Shown piece by piece: positions 17,745-26,260 of a stretch of 64,000 nt of DNA (positions are counted from its first letter, which is position 1; each line of letters opens with the position of its first letter). The notes below the pieces were generated by a model. That model saw only the letters and a program-made list of their open reading frames with translations. It did no database searches and was not told where the DNA came from. The DNA is from Enterobacter cloacae complex sp. ECNIH7 (GTDB lineage Bacteria; Pseudomonadota; Gammaproteobacteria; Enterobacterales; Enterobacteriaceae). The stretch covers positions 2,294,001-2,358,000 of the forward strand of contig NZ_CP017990.1 of the NCBI RefSeq assembly GCF_002208095.1, read 5' to 3'. The translations under genes and the position numbers were made by a program.

Positions 17745-18415
17745 TATATTGCGTGACAGCTGACGGACGCGATAATTTTATTCCCGCCCATATTCCCCAT
17801 AATCATATCGAGTAATTTTCGGTATTCCTCCCGGGTCATCACCTCCGCGCGAATTTCAGTTTTACCTTCTGCTTGCGCAGTAGCGGAATAAATCGCTTTC
17901 AGACTTAACGTCAACTCTTTCGCCATGTTTACGACGCTTTGCCGCACCGCATCTTCATGCTCATCATTACAGGTGATTTTAAGGACATAGCATTTTTCGC
18001 CTTCATGAAGCACGGGCAGTTGATTAATTCGCTGCGCGGCTTCGCGAAGCAATATGTTAGCGCAGAGAATAATTAGGCTGGCCATGGCGGCATTCCAGAA
18101 CTGGCCTAATCCGCACAGTACGCCAATTCCGGCCGAGCACCACAGCGTTGCGGCGGTATTCAAACCACGAATATTCATTCCTTCACGCATAATGACGCCT
18201 GCGCCAAGAAAGCCGATTCCGGAGACGATCTGCGCTGCGATTCGCCCCGGGCTATCAGGAGAAGTCGATACCGAACTTAGAATGAACACTGCCGCACCCG
18301 TGGCAACCAGTGCATTGGTACGAAGCCCGGCCATACGCTGGCGCCACTGTCTTTCCGCGCCAATAATTGCGCCCAGCAGCATCGCTGCGAGCAGATGAGA
18401 GATATAAGGGAACAT
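17744..18415 (-). CDS. MgtC/SapB family membrane protein
   Basis: A 223-residue protein. Four to five hydrophobic segments fill the first ~140 residues, with the family hallmarks GAIIGAERQWRQRMAGLRTN and GIGFLGAGVIMREG. A soluble C-terminal ACT-like domain (about 150-220) follows. In Salmonella MgtC inhibits the F1Fo ATP synthase and helps growth at low magnesium; shorter SapB-type relatives are common and less well known. No mgtB gene is adjacent, so virulence-type function should not be assumed. Promoter must lie in the following 458-bp gap. Confidence 0.85.
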   Translation of the reverse strand: MFPYISHLLAAMLLGAIIGAERQWRQRMAGLRTNALVATGAAVFILSSVSTSPDSPGRIAAQIVSGIGFLGAGVIMREGMNIRGLNTAATLWCSAGIGVLCGLGQFWNAAMASLIILCANILLREAAQRINQLPVLHEGEKCYVLKITCNDEHEDAVRQSVVNMAKELTLSLKAIYSATAQAEGKTEIRAEVMTREEYRKLLDMIMGNMGGNKIIASVSCHAI

Positions 18416-18873
18416 CAGCCTGTCGCCTGTTAACGTTATTAAATAATAAGCGTCAGTGCTTTGCTAAGCACATCATAACGCCGTTTAAATGCTAAGCGTG
18501 TCAGGACAACGGTGGCGGAAAGAGTGAATGAGTAAACATGAACATGCGATTCCCCACAAATTGAGTGGTTCTTACTGTGTCGGGATACAATCGCTTAAAG
18601 AGGATTGCTGCCCACCGTTCCAGGTAAGCAGCGAGAAAATCGCGCTAGCTTACCTTCGTATCGACGATAAAATAACTTTCCAACGAAGGACTCCTGTGAA
18701 AATTTATTGCCAGTATAGTCAGGGGCGATAATGAGTAAAGCGAAAAAACAGACCCCGTTATGAATTGTTTAAGTTCGGAAAGCATGTTTTTTTAAGACGT
18801 CATCTGATTTTCAAAAATACCCGGTATACTACATTTTCTTTTTTACAGGCGATAACAGACAAAGGCAGGAAGT
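18416..18873. other. 458-bp intergenic region between the mgtC-like gene and the MFS gene
   Basis: This stretch holds the divergent promoters of two genes. The 8-mer TGCTAAGC is repeated near 18462 and 18490. A 67-codon open frame (18528-18731, plus) has a GGAAAG sequence before its ATG but an unconvincing, cysteine-rich composition. I see no clear RNA gene or mobile element. Confidence 0.5.
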
Positions 18874-20082
18874 ATGTCTCTTCGTTCGCTGCGGGCATTG
18901 TGCCTGACAAGTTTTTTCATTGCGGATGTCCGCGATGGCCTCGGTCCTTTTCTCGGTATTTTTCTGACCGAACGCCACTGGACCCCCGATGATATCGGCA
19001 TCCTGATGACGGCCGGTGGGCTGGCGGGACTACTCGCTACGTTGCCGGCGGGATTCATCACCGACACCTCGCGCAGCAAGCGGACCGTGCTGGCGCTGGT
19101 GTGCCTGCTCATCACCCTTAGCACGCTCCTGCTCTGGTTTAGCCAGCAGAGCGGCATTGTCGCTGTTTCGCAAATCGTCACCGGTATCTGTGCGGCGTTT
19201 GTCGGTCCGCTGATCGCCGGAATTACCCTGGGGCTGACCGGTCAGGGCGGGTTCAGCGCGCAGATGGGCAAAAATGAGGCGTTCAATCACGGCGGCAACT
19301 TTGTTACCGCACTGATTGCAGGCGGCATTGCGTGGTACTGGGGCGTCGGCGGGATTTTCCTGCTGGTGACCTGTACCACGCTGTTAACGCTCTGCGCGCT
19401 GCTTGCCATTCGCAACGGGGATATCGACAACGACGCGGCGCGCGGGCTGTCCTCTTCAGCGAGCCTGCCGGTTCCCGGATTTGCCGTGCTGATAAAAAAC
19501 CGGGCGCTGTTCGTGACCGGACTGACGCTGCTGCTGTTTCACCTGGCGAACGCCGCGCTGCTGCCGATGCTGAGCATGAGGGTGGCCGCGGCGCCCGCCT
19601 CGATAAACCCCGGTTTGTACGCGGCGGGCACCGTTATCATCTCCCAGGCCGTGATGATCCCCGTCGCCATCTGGGTCGCTAACCGAATAGACCGCTACGG
19701 CTACTGGCGCTTAATTATGCTGGCGCTGCTGGTGATGCCGGTGCGCGCGGCGCTGGCGGCGTCTACGGACGCGCCGCTCATGATGATCCCGGTACAAATC
19801 CTCGACGGGCTGGCCGCAGGGATTCTGGGCGTCGCGGTACCGTCGTTTATCGTGGTGCTGTTGCGCGGGAGCGGGCACGTCAATGCCGGGCAGAGCGTGG
19901 TGATGCTGATGCAGGGGGTTGGGGCATCCATGAGCCCGGCGTTAACCGGCACGATTGCGGGTCATTACTCATTTGCCACAGCATTCAGCGTCCTGAGCGC
20001 GATTGCGCTGGTGGCCGTACTGCTATGGTGGTGCTTTGCGCACCGGACCTGGGAAACAGACAGTACGCCGGGTGGGGCATAG
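18874..20082 (+). CDS. MFS transporter
   Basis: A 402-residue membrane protein with about twelve transmembrane helices. The loop after helix 2 carries the degenerate MFS signature GFITDTSRSKRTV. The N terminus FIADVRDGLGPFLGIFLTERHW resembles MFS members found beside metabolic or detoxification genes. Substrate unknown; drug or metabolite export are both possible. The ATG follows AGGAAGT. It is a single gene that converges on ldhA, with a hairpin in the 19-bp gap. Confidence 0.82.
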   Translation: MSLRSLRALCLTSFFIADVRDGLGPFLGIFLTERHWTPDDIGILMTAGGLAGLLATLPAGFITDTSRSKRTVLALVCLLITLSTLLLWFSQQSGIVAVSQIVTGICAAFVGPLIAGITLGLTGQGGFSAQMGKNEAFNHGGNFVTALIAGGIAWYWGVGGIFLLVTCTTLLTLCALLAIRNGDIDNDAARGLSSSASLPVPGFAVLIKNRALFVTGLTLLLFHLANAALLPMLSMRVAAAPASINPGLYAAGTVIISQAVMIPVAIWVANRIDRYGYWRLIMLALLVMPVRAALAASTDAPLMMIPVQILDGLAAGILGVAVPSFIVVLLRGSGHVNAGQSVVMLMQGVGASMSPALTGTIAGHYSFATAFSVLSAIALVAVLLWWCFAHRTWETDSTPGGA

Positions 20083-20096
20083 ACGCCACCCGGCGT
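20065..20096. terminator. Hairpin between MFS gene and ldhA
   Basis: ACGCCGGGTGG (20065-20075) pairs with CCACCCGGCGT (20086-20096); the MFS stop codon lies in the loop. The stem resembles a REP half-site. It probably serves as 3' end for both converging genes. Confidence 0.6.
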
Positions 20097-20101
20097 CACG
20101 C

Positions 20102-21091
20102 TTACGCCAGTTCGTTAGGGCACGCTTCGCCCTTTTCCAGCTGCTGCAGGTTACCCAGCGTGGTTTCCGAAATGCTGATCAGCGCTTCGGCAGTCAGAAA
20201 CGCCTGGTGTCCGGTAAACAGCACGTTATGACAGGCAGACAGGCGGCGGAACACGTCGTCCTGGATCACATCATTCGACTTGTCTTCAAAGAACAGATCG
20301 CGTTCGTTCTCGTACACGTCCATTCCCAGCGCGCCAATTTTCTGGGTTTTCAGCGCTTCGATAGCGGCCTGAGAGTCAACCAGCCCACCGCGGCTGGTGT
20401 TGATGATCATAACGCCATCTTTCATCTGGTCAAACGCCGCCTGGTTGAGCAGGTGGTAGTTCTCCGGCGTCAGCGGGCAGTGCAGGGAGATCACGTCAGA
20501 CTGCGAGAACAGGGTCGGCAGGTCGACGTATTCCACGCCCAGCTCCAGCGCAGCGGCGCTCGGGTACGGATCGAACGCCAGCAGACGCATGCCGAAGCCT
20601 TTCAGAATGCGCAGGGCGGCGATGCCGATTTTACCGGTGCCGATCACGCCCGCGGTTTTGCCGTACATGGTAAAGCCGGTCAGCCCTTCCAGCGAGAAGT
20701 TGGCATCACGGGTACGCTGATAAGCGCGGTGAATACGACGGTTGAGCGACATCATCATGCCAATCGCATGTTCCGCGACCGCTTCCGGGGAGTACGCCGG
20801 GACGCGCACCACCCTCAGACCCAGCTCTTTCGCCGCGTCGAGGTCCACGTTATTAAAGCCCGCGCAGCGCAGGGCGATATATTTCACCCCCTGTTTTTTC
20901 AACTCTTCCAGCACCGGACGACTGCCGTCGTCGTTAACAAAAATGCAGACGCCTTCACAGCCGTGCGCCGTTTTGGCGGTTTTTTCGGACAGCAGAAAGT
21001 CGAAAAATTCAAGCTCAAACCCGTAAGCCTCGTTAACATGTTGCAGATACTTTTTGTCGTACTGCTTTGTGCTATATACCGCGAGTTTCAT
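20102..21091 (-). CDS. ldhA: Fermentative D-lactate dehydrogenase LdhA
   Basis: A 329-residue D-2-hydroxyacid dehydrogenase of the same length as E. coli LdhA, with near-identical N terminus (MKLAVYSTKQYDKKYLQHVN). The NAD-binding motif is GTGKIG, followed by the acidic FDPYPS. Catalytic Arg, Glu and His lie in NTSRGG, MDVYENE and TGHQAFLT. It reduces pyruvate to D-lactate in anaerobic, acid conditions and is a cytoplasmic tetramer. GGAGAAAGTCTT precedes the ATG. The usual E. coli neighbour hslJ is missing from the downstream side here. Confidence 0.97.
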   Translation of the reverse strand: MKLAVYSTKQYDKKYLQHVNEAYGFELEFFDFLLSEKTAKTAHGCEGVCIFVNDDGSRPVLEELKKQGVKYIALRCAGFNNVDLDAAKELGLRVVRVPAYSPEAVAEHAIGMMMSLNRRIHRAYQRTRDANFSLEGLTGFTMYGKTAGVIGTGKIGIAALRILKGFGMRLLAFDPYPSAAALELGVEYVDLPTLFSQSDVISLHCPLTPENYHLLNQAAFDQMKDGVMIINTSRGGLVDSQAAIEALKTQKIGALGMDVYENERDLFFEDKSNDVIQDDVFRRLSACHNVLFTGHQAFLTAEALISISETTLGNLQQLEKGEACPNELA

Positions 21092-21417
21092 AAGACTTTC
21101 TCCAGTGATTTTGCATTCACGTTAGCATGATTAAAATTATCTTACAATTTATAAAATATTATTGAATTCAATAAGTTCTATCAATTATTCTAGAGCATAT
21201 GTGCACCCTAACTCCATGATATTCTTGCTACGAGGAATCTTTGGCGTGAATCTGGTTAAGGCGTGTAGAGAAAAATGCAGTGGGTTGAGGATGCGAAAAA
21301 AGCCTGTCTGAATTACGTTAAAGAATGGCAAGAGGGTGTGAAAACTGCAATCCTTCTGGATGTGATGGGACGATATTAGGAACCGGGTGAGTTTCTGATA
21401 AAGAGGGAGAATGATGC
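21092..21417. other. 326-bp intergenic region upstream of ldhA and the small membrane protein
   Basis: The ldhA-proximal part (21120-21200) is AT-rich, as expected for its promoter. The remainder leads to the small membrane protein gene, with GGGAG before its start. No further gene, RNA or repeat is evident. Confidence 0.5.
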
Positions 21418-21741
21418 ATGTCGCAACAACTGGGGTTGTCCTTATCTCCGCCAATGCTGCCCGCTTTGTACTATTTCATTGTATCTATAGTAGTTTTTTT
21501 CTTGTTATATTTCGGGAAACAGAAGATTACCCGGCTAAGAAAATACCCACTGTTCATTGCCTATACGCTGTTTGTGATAGCCATTGCAGCCATCCAGATT
21601 AACGTTTTTGCCAACGGCTATGAGTTTGTTCGCGGTTTTTTACATATCGATTTTGATCCCTGGCGGTACGATTCGGTGTACTGGGGGTCATTGATATTCG
21701 CTATGCTTTACCTGCTGGCAATGCCCAGGAAAAGGTATTAG
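21418..21741 (+). CDS. Small three-helix membrane protein of unknown function
   Basis: A 107-residue protein that I do not recognise. Three hydrophobic segments are visible (about 15-34, 43-65 and 87-102), with lysine/arginine clusters between the first two (GKQKITRLRKY) and at the C terminus (PRKRY). The ATG at 21418 has GGGAG eight bases upstream. It lies between ldhA and ydbH, which are adjacent in E. coli, so it is an insertion relative to that order. An inner-membrane location is likely; function is unknown. Confidence 0.65.
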   Translation: MSQQLGLSLSPPMLPALYYFIVSIVVFFLLYFGKQKITRLRKYPLFIAYTLFVIAIAAIQINVFANGYEFVRGFLHIDFDPWRYDSVYWGSLIFAMLYLLAMPRKRY

Positions 21742-21957
21742 TTTCGCAGTGTTTTCCCTTTTTTACGCCTGAAATGATGCGTAACCCACTGAATATAAAA
21801 TGTGTTCTTTAGGTTACGCATAGCAAAAAAGTTACCTCATACTATTTCCAGCATCTATCCTTAATCTTGGCGTTAACTTCAACTCAACCGCTAAACATGC
21901 GACAATGTTCGGCACTGCCGGCTTAATTCTTTCGCTAAATCAGGATATTAACTGCCC

Positions 21958-24597
21958 ATGAAGGGTAAATACAAAGCCGCTCTTGCGCTTTTACTGCTGT
22001 TCATACTGTTGCCGCTGACGCTGCTGATGACGCTCGCCCAGTGGGTACCGACGCTCGCCGGGATCTGGCTTCCCGTCGGGACGCGCATCGCTTTCGAAGA
22101 GAGTCCGAAACTTACCCGTCACGCGCTGGTGATCCCCGATCTTCGCTATCTGGTTGAAGACTGCGAAATTGCCCGCATCGATAACGTTACGCTGTCACAT
22201 CCGAACCGCTGGAAGCTGGATGTCGGCGCGCTGGATCTCAATTCCGTCTGTCTGAGCAAAATTCCCCAGTCTGCACCCTCAACGGTCGCCCCCAAAACGC
22301 TGGCACAGTGGCAGGCGGTATTACCGAATACCTGGATCACGGTTCACCGTCTGACGCTGTCGCCCTGGCAGCAGTGGCAGGGCGAGCTACATGCGTCGCT
22401 GACGCCGTCCATTCAGGAGATCGCCTATAAAGGCGAGCAGGTCAGCATTAAAGGCACGCTTCGCGGTCAGACGCTCTCGGTCAGCCAGTTCGATGTACAG
22501 CTCCCGGACCAGCCGCAGCCGATTAAGCTGGTAGGCGAGTTTACCCTGCCGCTGGTGCCGGATGGCGTGCCGGTGAAAGGCCACGCGGTCGCGACCTTTA
22601 ACGTGCCACAGTTAACGTCTCTGGTCGATGCCGATCTGGACTGGGAAGACAATCAGGGACAGCTGGTGGTGATGGCGCGGGACAATCCCGATCCGCTGCT
22701 CGACCTGCCGTGGCAGGTCACCGCGGAGCAGCTGAACATCAGCGACGGGCGCTGGAACTGGGATCTCTCGGGGATGCCGCTGAGCGGCCGGGTGTCTCTT
22801 CGCGCCGACAACTGGCAGCAGGGGCTCGATAAAACCACCCTGACCGGACGGCTGAATGTGCTTACTCAAGGCGATGCGGGGAAAGGCAACGCGGTACTGA
22901 ACATTGGGCCCGGCAGGCTCGGCATGGAAAACAGCGACATGCCCCTGCATCTGAGCGGCGAGGCGAAGCAAAACGATCTTATTCTTTACGCCAAATTGCC
23001 CGCAACGCTGACCGGCAGCCTGTATGAACCGCAGCTGGCCTTTGAGCCGGGCGCGCTGCTCCGCTCGCGCGGGCGCATCATTGACTCACTCGATATCGAT
23101 GAAATCCGCTGGCCGCTGGCGGGCGTGAAGCTGACGCAGAAGGGCGTGGACGGTCGATTACAGGCGATTCTGCGCGCTCATGAAAACCAGATGGGTGATT
23201 TTGAACTCCACCTGGACGGCCAGGCCAACGACTTTTTACCTGATAACGGTCTGTGGCAGTGGCGCTACTGGGGAAAAGGCGGCTTTACGCCGATGCATGC
23301 CCGCTGGGATGTCGCCGGGAAAGGCGAGTGGCGCGACAATCTTATTGAGCTGACGGCGCTCTCCACCGGTTTTGACAAGCTCCAGTACGGCACGATGGAG
23401 GTCAGCAAGCCGCGTCTGGTGCTGGATCGGCCGGTGCGCTGGCTTCGTGACCCCGAAAAACCGGCCTTCAGCGGCGCGCTGTCGCTCAACGCCGGGCAAA
23501 CCCGTTTCTCCGGCGGCAGCGCGTTGCCGCCCTCGGTCCTGACCTTCAGCGTCGACGGTACCGACCCGACCATTTTCCAGTTTAAGGGCGACCTCCATGC
23601 GGACAAAATCGGCCCGGTACAGGTGAACGGACGCTGGGATGGCGTGCGCCTTCGCGGGCAGGCCTGGTGGCCGAAACAGTCGCTCAACGTCTTCCAGCCG
23701 CTGATCCCGCCGGACTGGAAAATGACGCTGCGCGACGGGGAGCTTTACGCGCAGGTCGCCTTCTCGGCGGCGACCGATCAGGGCTTTGAGGCGGGCGGGC
23801 ACGGCGTGCTGAAATCCGGCAGCGTTTGGATGCCGGATAACCAGATTAACGGCGTCGATTTTGTGCTGCCGTTCCGATTCAGCGAGGGAACCTGGTCCCT
23901 CGGCACGCGCGGTCCGGTCACCTTGCGCATTGGCGAAGTGGAAAACCTGGTGACCGCGCGCAACATTACCGCCGATCTACAGGGGGACTATCCCTGGACG
24001 GAGGACAATCCGCTGCTCCTCACCAACGTGAAGGTGGAAACCCTCGGTGGGAAGATCACCATGCAGCAGCTGCGGATGCCTCAGCACGATCCGGCCCTGC
24101 TGCGCGTGGACAATATCTCCTCCAGCGAGCTGATCAGCGCCGTTAATCCGAAACAGTTTGCCATGTCAGGGCCGGTGAGCGGGGCGCTGCCGTTCTGGCT
24201 GGACAATGAAAAATGGATCATAAAAGATGGCTGGCTGACCAACCCGGGGCCCATGACGCTGCGCATCGACAAAGATACGGCCGACGCCATTGTCAAAGAC
24301 AATATGGTGGCGGGCGCGGCGATTAACTGGCTCCGCTATATGGAAATTTCGCGTTCGTGGACGAAAATCAATTTAGATAATCTGGGTGAATTAACCATGC
24401 AGGCGACCATCAAGGGGACCAGCCGGGTGGATGGCAAAAGCAGCTCCGTCAACCTGAACTATACCCATGATGAGAATGTCTTTACCCTCTGGCGCAGCCT
24501 GCGCTTTGGGGACAACCTGCAAACCTGGTTTGAGCAACATGCGGCGATACCTGCTCCCCGCAGTTTGACTGGCAAGGAAAGTGAGGAACAACAATGA
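21958..24597 (+). CDS. ydbH: AsmA-like intermembrane transport protein YdbH
   Basis: An 879-residue protein, the same length as E. coli YdbH. One N-terminal transmembrane helix (about residues 7-29) is followed by a long, beta-rich periplasmic region typical of the AsmA/TamB/YhdP superfamily. In E. coli, TamB, YhdP and YdbH have overlapping roles in carrying phospholipids to the outer membrane, and YdbH is bridged to the outer membrane through the lipoprotein YnbE. The gene overlaps ynbE by four bases (ATGA), followed closely by ydbL, so the three form one operon. Confidence 0.95.
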   Translation: MKGKYKAALALLLLFILLPLTLLMTLAQWVPTLAGIWLPVGTRIAFEESPKLTRHALVIPDLRYLVEDCEIARIDNVTLSHPNRWKLDVGALDLNSVCLSKIPQSAPSTVAPKTLAQWQAVLPNTWITVHRLTLSPWQQWQGELHASLTPSIQEIAYKGEQVSIKGTLRGQTLSVSQFDVQLPDQPQPIKLVGEFTLPLVPDGVPVKGHAVATFNVPQLTSLVDADLDWEDNQGQLVVMARDNPDPLLDLPWQVTAEQLNISDGRWNWDLSGMPLSGRVSLRADNWQQGLDKTTLTGRLNVLTQGDAGKGNAVLNIGPGRLGMENSDMPLHLSGEAKQNDLILYAKLPATLTGSLYEPQLAFEPGALLRSRGRIIDSLDIDEIRWPLAGVKLTQKGVDGRLQAILRAHENQMGDFELHLDGQANDFLPDNGLWQWRYWGKGGFTPMHARWDVAGKGEWRDNLIELTALSTGFDKLQYGTMEVSKPRLVLDRPVRWLRDPEKPAFSGALSLNAGQTRFSGGSALPPSVLTFSVDGTDPTIFQFKGDLHADKIGPVQVNGRWDGVRLRGQAWWPKQSLNVFQPLIPPDWKMTLRDGELYAQVAFSAATDQGFEAGGHGVLKSGSVWMPDNQINGVDFVLPFRFSEGTWSLGTRGPVTLRIGEVENLVTARNITADLQGDYPWTEDNPLLLTNVKVETLGGKITMQQLRMPQHDPALLRVDNISSSELISAVNPKQFAMSGPVSGALPFWLDNEKWIIKDGWLTNPGPMTLRIDKDTADAIVKDNMVAGAAINWLRYMEISRSWTKINLDNLGELTMQATIKGTSRVDGKSSSVNLNYTHDENVFTLWRSLRFGDNLQTWFEQHAAIPAPRSLTGKESEEQQ

Positions 24598-24785
24598 AAA
24601 AGATGGCTGGTGTGCTCACCGTTGCCGTTGCCGCGCTACTGACCGGCTGTACGCCGCGCATTGAAGTCGCTGCGCCAAAGGAGCCGATTACCATCAATAT
24701 GAATGTCAAAATCGAACATGAAATCCATATTAAGGTCGATAAAGACGTTGAAACCCTGCTGAAATCGCGCAGCGATCTGTTCTGA
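24594..24785 (+). CDS. ynbE: Outer-membrane lipoprotein YnbE
   Basis: A 63-residue lipoprotein with signal peptide and lipobox LLTGC (Cys19 would be lipidated). The mature part of about 44 residues includes the segment ITINMNVKIEHEIHIKVDKD, which can form beta strands. It starts within the ydbH stop (ATGA). In E. coli YnbE forms a multimer that pairs with YdbH to build an intermembrane bridge. Confidence 0.93.
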   Translation: MKKMAGVLTVAVAALLTGCTPRIEVAAPKEPITINMNVKIEHEIHIKVDKDVETLLKSRSDLF

Positions 24786-24792
24786 GGATGCC

Positions 24793-25110
24793 ATGAAACG
24801 ATTAGCTCTGATTTTACTGGCGCTGGGGATGAACGTGCAGGCGGCTGCGCTGACATTAAACGATGCCCGGGCGCAGGGGCGCGTGGGGGAAACCCTCAGC
24901 GGCTATCTTGCCCCGATTCAACAGGACGCGGAAACGCTGGCGCTGGTCAATCGTATCAATGCGGCGCGCGCGGAAAACTACCAGAAGCTGGCTGACAGCA
25001 ATAATTTGCCGGTCGATGAAGTGGCTAAAATGGCCGGTCAGAAACTGGTTGCCCGCGCGCAGCCGGGCGAATACGTGAAGGGCATTAACGGAAAATGGCT
25101 CAAAAAGTAG
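24793..25110 (+). CDS. ydbL: Periplasmic protein YdbL (DUF1318)
   Basis: A 105-residue exported protein with a signal peptide of about 21 residues (ALGMNVQAAA). The mature DUF1318 domain contains the repeated family feature ARAENYQKLA and VAKMAGQKL. In E. coli YdbL acts as a chaperone that keeps YnbE from over-multimerising. It starts seven bases after ynbE (GAGGATGCC before ATG). Its stop codon directly abuts the stop of the converging feaR gene. Confidence 0.92.
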   Translation: MKRLALILLALGMNVQAAALTLNDARAQGRVGETLSGYLAPIQQDAETLALVNRINAARAENYQKLADSNNLPVDEVAKMAGQKLVARAQPGEYVKGINGKWLKK

Positions 25111-26061
25111 TTAGCGGTAGCGCCTGCGGTATTCACCCGGCGAGACGCCAAAACGCTGCTTAAACGCCGTAGAAAAATGGCTATGGTCGGTGAACCCCCA
25201 GCTGTAGCCAATCCCCGCCAGCTTTTCATCGTCGCCTGCAGAGCGCAGCACCTGCGCGCAGAGATCCAGACGACGGTTTTTGATGTACTGCGCCACCACC
25301 AGCCCCTTCTCGGCAAACATGCGGTAAAGGCTGCGCACGGACATGCCGCTCTCGGCGGCAATCCATTCCGGGCGCAGCGATTCAGACTGAATATGGTCGT
25401 CAATCAGCGCCACCACATGCTGGAACTGGCGCTCCTTGCGCGGCTGAATGATTTCACGCTGCTGGAATGCGGGGCGCAGCAGACAGATCATCGCCTCGAG
25501 CGCCGCTTCGCTTTCACGGTCACTCAGGTCGGCATTGCTCATGCTCTCCATCAGCAGGCGATGGCTCAGCTGTACCGTGGGCAAGGTGCGGGAAAGGGCG
25601 GTCGCGCAGCTTATCTCCTGGAAACGACACTGCTGCTCAATAATCTGACGGGGAACCAGCAGCGAAATCTGGCGGGATTTTTCCCGCCAGTTGATCGAGC
25701 AGGGACGCGACGCGTCAATCAGCGTGATATCACCGGTTCTGAGCAGCGCGCGACGGTCATCCTGCTCAATTTCCGCGCTGCCTTCGAGCTGGAACACGGT
25801 ATAGAACCAGGCATCATTACTCTGAGCGATCTCCTGACGGGAGCGGAACAGGTTAACCCCGCCTGCGGTCACGGTGCTGAGCTTCAGGCTGCGCGCATAG
25901 CTGGTCTCCAGCTCGCCGAAGAATTTCCCCCCGGTGGGCTGCGCGTTAAAACGCCCGCAAACCTGGTTAATTTGCGCCAGCCACTGCTGATACTGTTCCT
26001 GCTCGCTTGCACACGCCATCGTTTCTCTCACTGCACCGTCAACGTTTTCGCATTGTTGCAT
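25111..26061 (-). CDS. feaR: AraC-family transcriptional activator FeaR
   Basis: A 316-residue regulator with an N-terminal sensing domain and a C-terminal AraC DNA-binding domain (about 210-312) containing two helix-turn-helices (PEWIAAESGMSVRSLYRMF and GFTDHSHFSTAFKQRFGVSP). In E. coli FeaR activates tynA and feaB for growth on phenylethylamine, tyramine and related amines, probably sensing the aldehyde. It is divergent from feaB. Two direct-repeat copies of the reported FeaR motif lie before feaB, and a similar pair lies before tynA. It has no space from ydbL for a terminator. Confidence 0.95.
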   Translation of the reverse strand: MQQCENVDGAVRETMACASEQEQYQQWLAQINQVCGRFNAQPTGGKFFGELETSYARSLKLSTVTAGGVNLFRSRQEIAQSNDAWFYTVFQLEGSAEIEQDDRRALLRTGDITLIDASRPCSINWREKSRQISLLVPRQIIEQQCRFQEISCATALSRTLPTVQLSHRLLMESMSNADLSDRESEAALEAMICLLRPAFQQREIIQPRKERQFQHVVALIDDHIQSESLRPEWIAAESGMSVRSLYRMFAEKGLVVAQYIKNRRLDLCAQVLRSAGDDEKLAGIGYSWGFTDHSHFSTAFKQRFGVSPGEYRRRYR

Positions 26062-26158
26062 TTGTGTTGCATTTTGTCAGAGCTATGAGGCTGACTATAG
26101 GAAAGAACACTCACCGGTAACAGCGATATAAGCGGCAATTATCGCGATTTGCGGAGCC

Positions 26159-26195
26159 TGTCACAGGTGGCAAAGCGAATGTCACAGAGACAAAA
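26159..26195 (+). promoter_or_regulatory. Tandem candidate FeaR binding sites upstream of feaB
   Basis: TGTCACAGGTGGCAAA (26159-26174) and TGTCACAGAGACAAAA (26180-26195) each match TGNCA-N8-AAA, the motif described for FeaR in E. coli. The copies are on the same strand and start exactly 21 bp apart. The second ends 65 bases before the feaB start codon. Confidence 0.7.
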
Positions 26196-26260
26196 GCGAG
26201 AACGTAAAACCACACTTAGACTGGATGGACACCCTGCGAAGAATAACGAAGGAGTATCCT

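Noticed and set aside
18528..18731. 67-codon open frame upstream of the MFS gene
   Set aside because: It has GGAAAG before the ATG, but the product has no recognisable features and an odd cysteine content; not enough support for a gene.
20003..21130. 375-codon plus-strand open frame across ldhA
   Set aside because: It lies opposite the well-conserved ldhA gene and has no recognisable domain; a GC-bias shadow frame.
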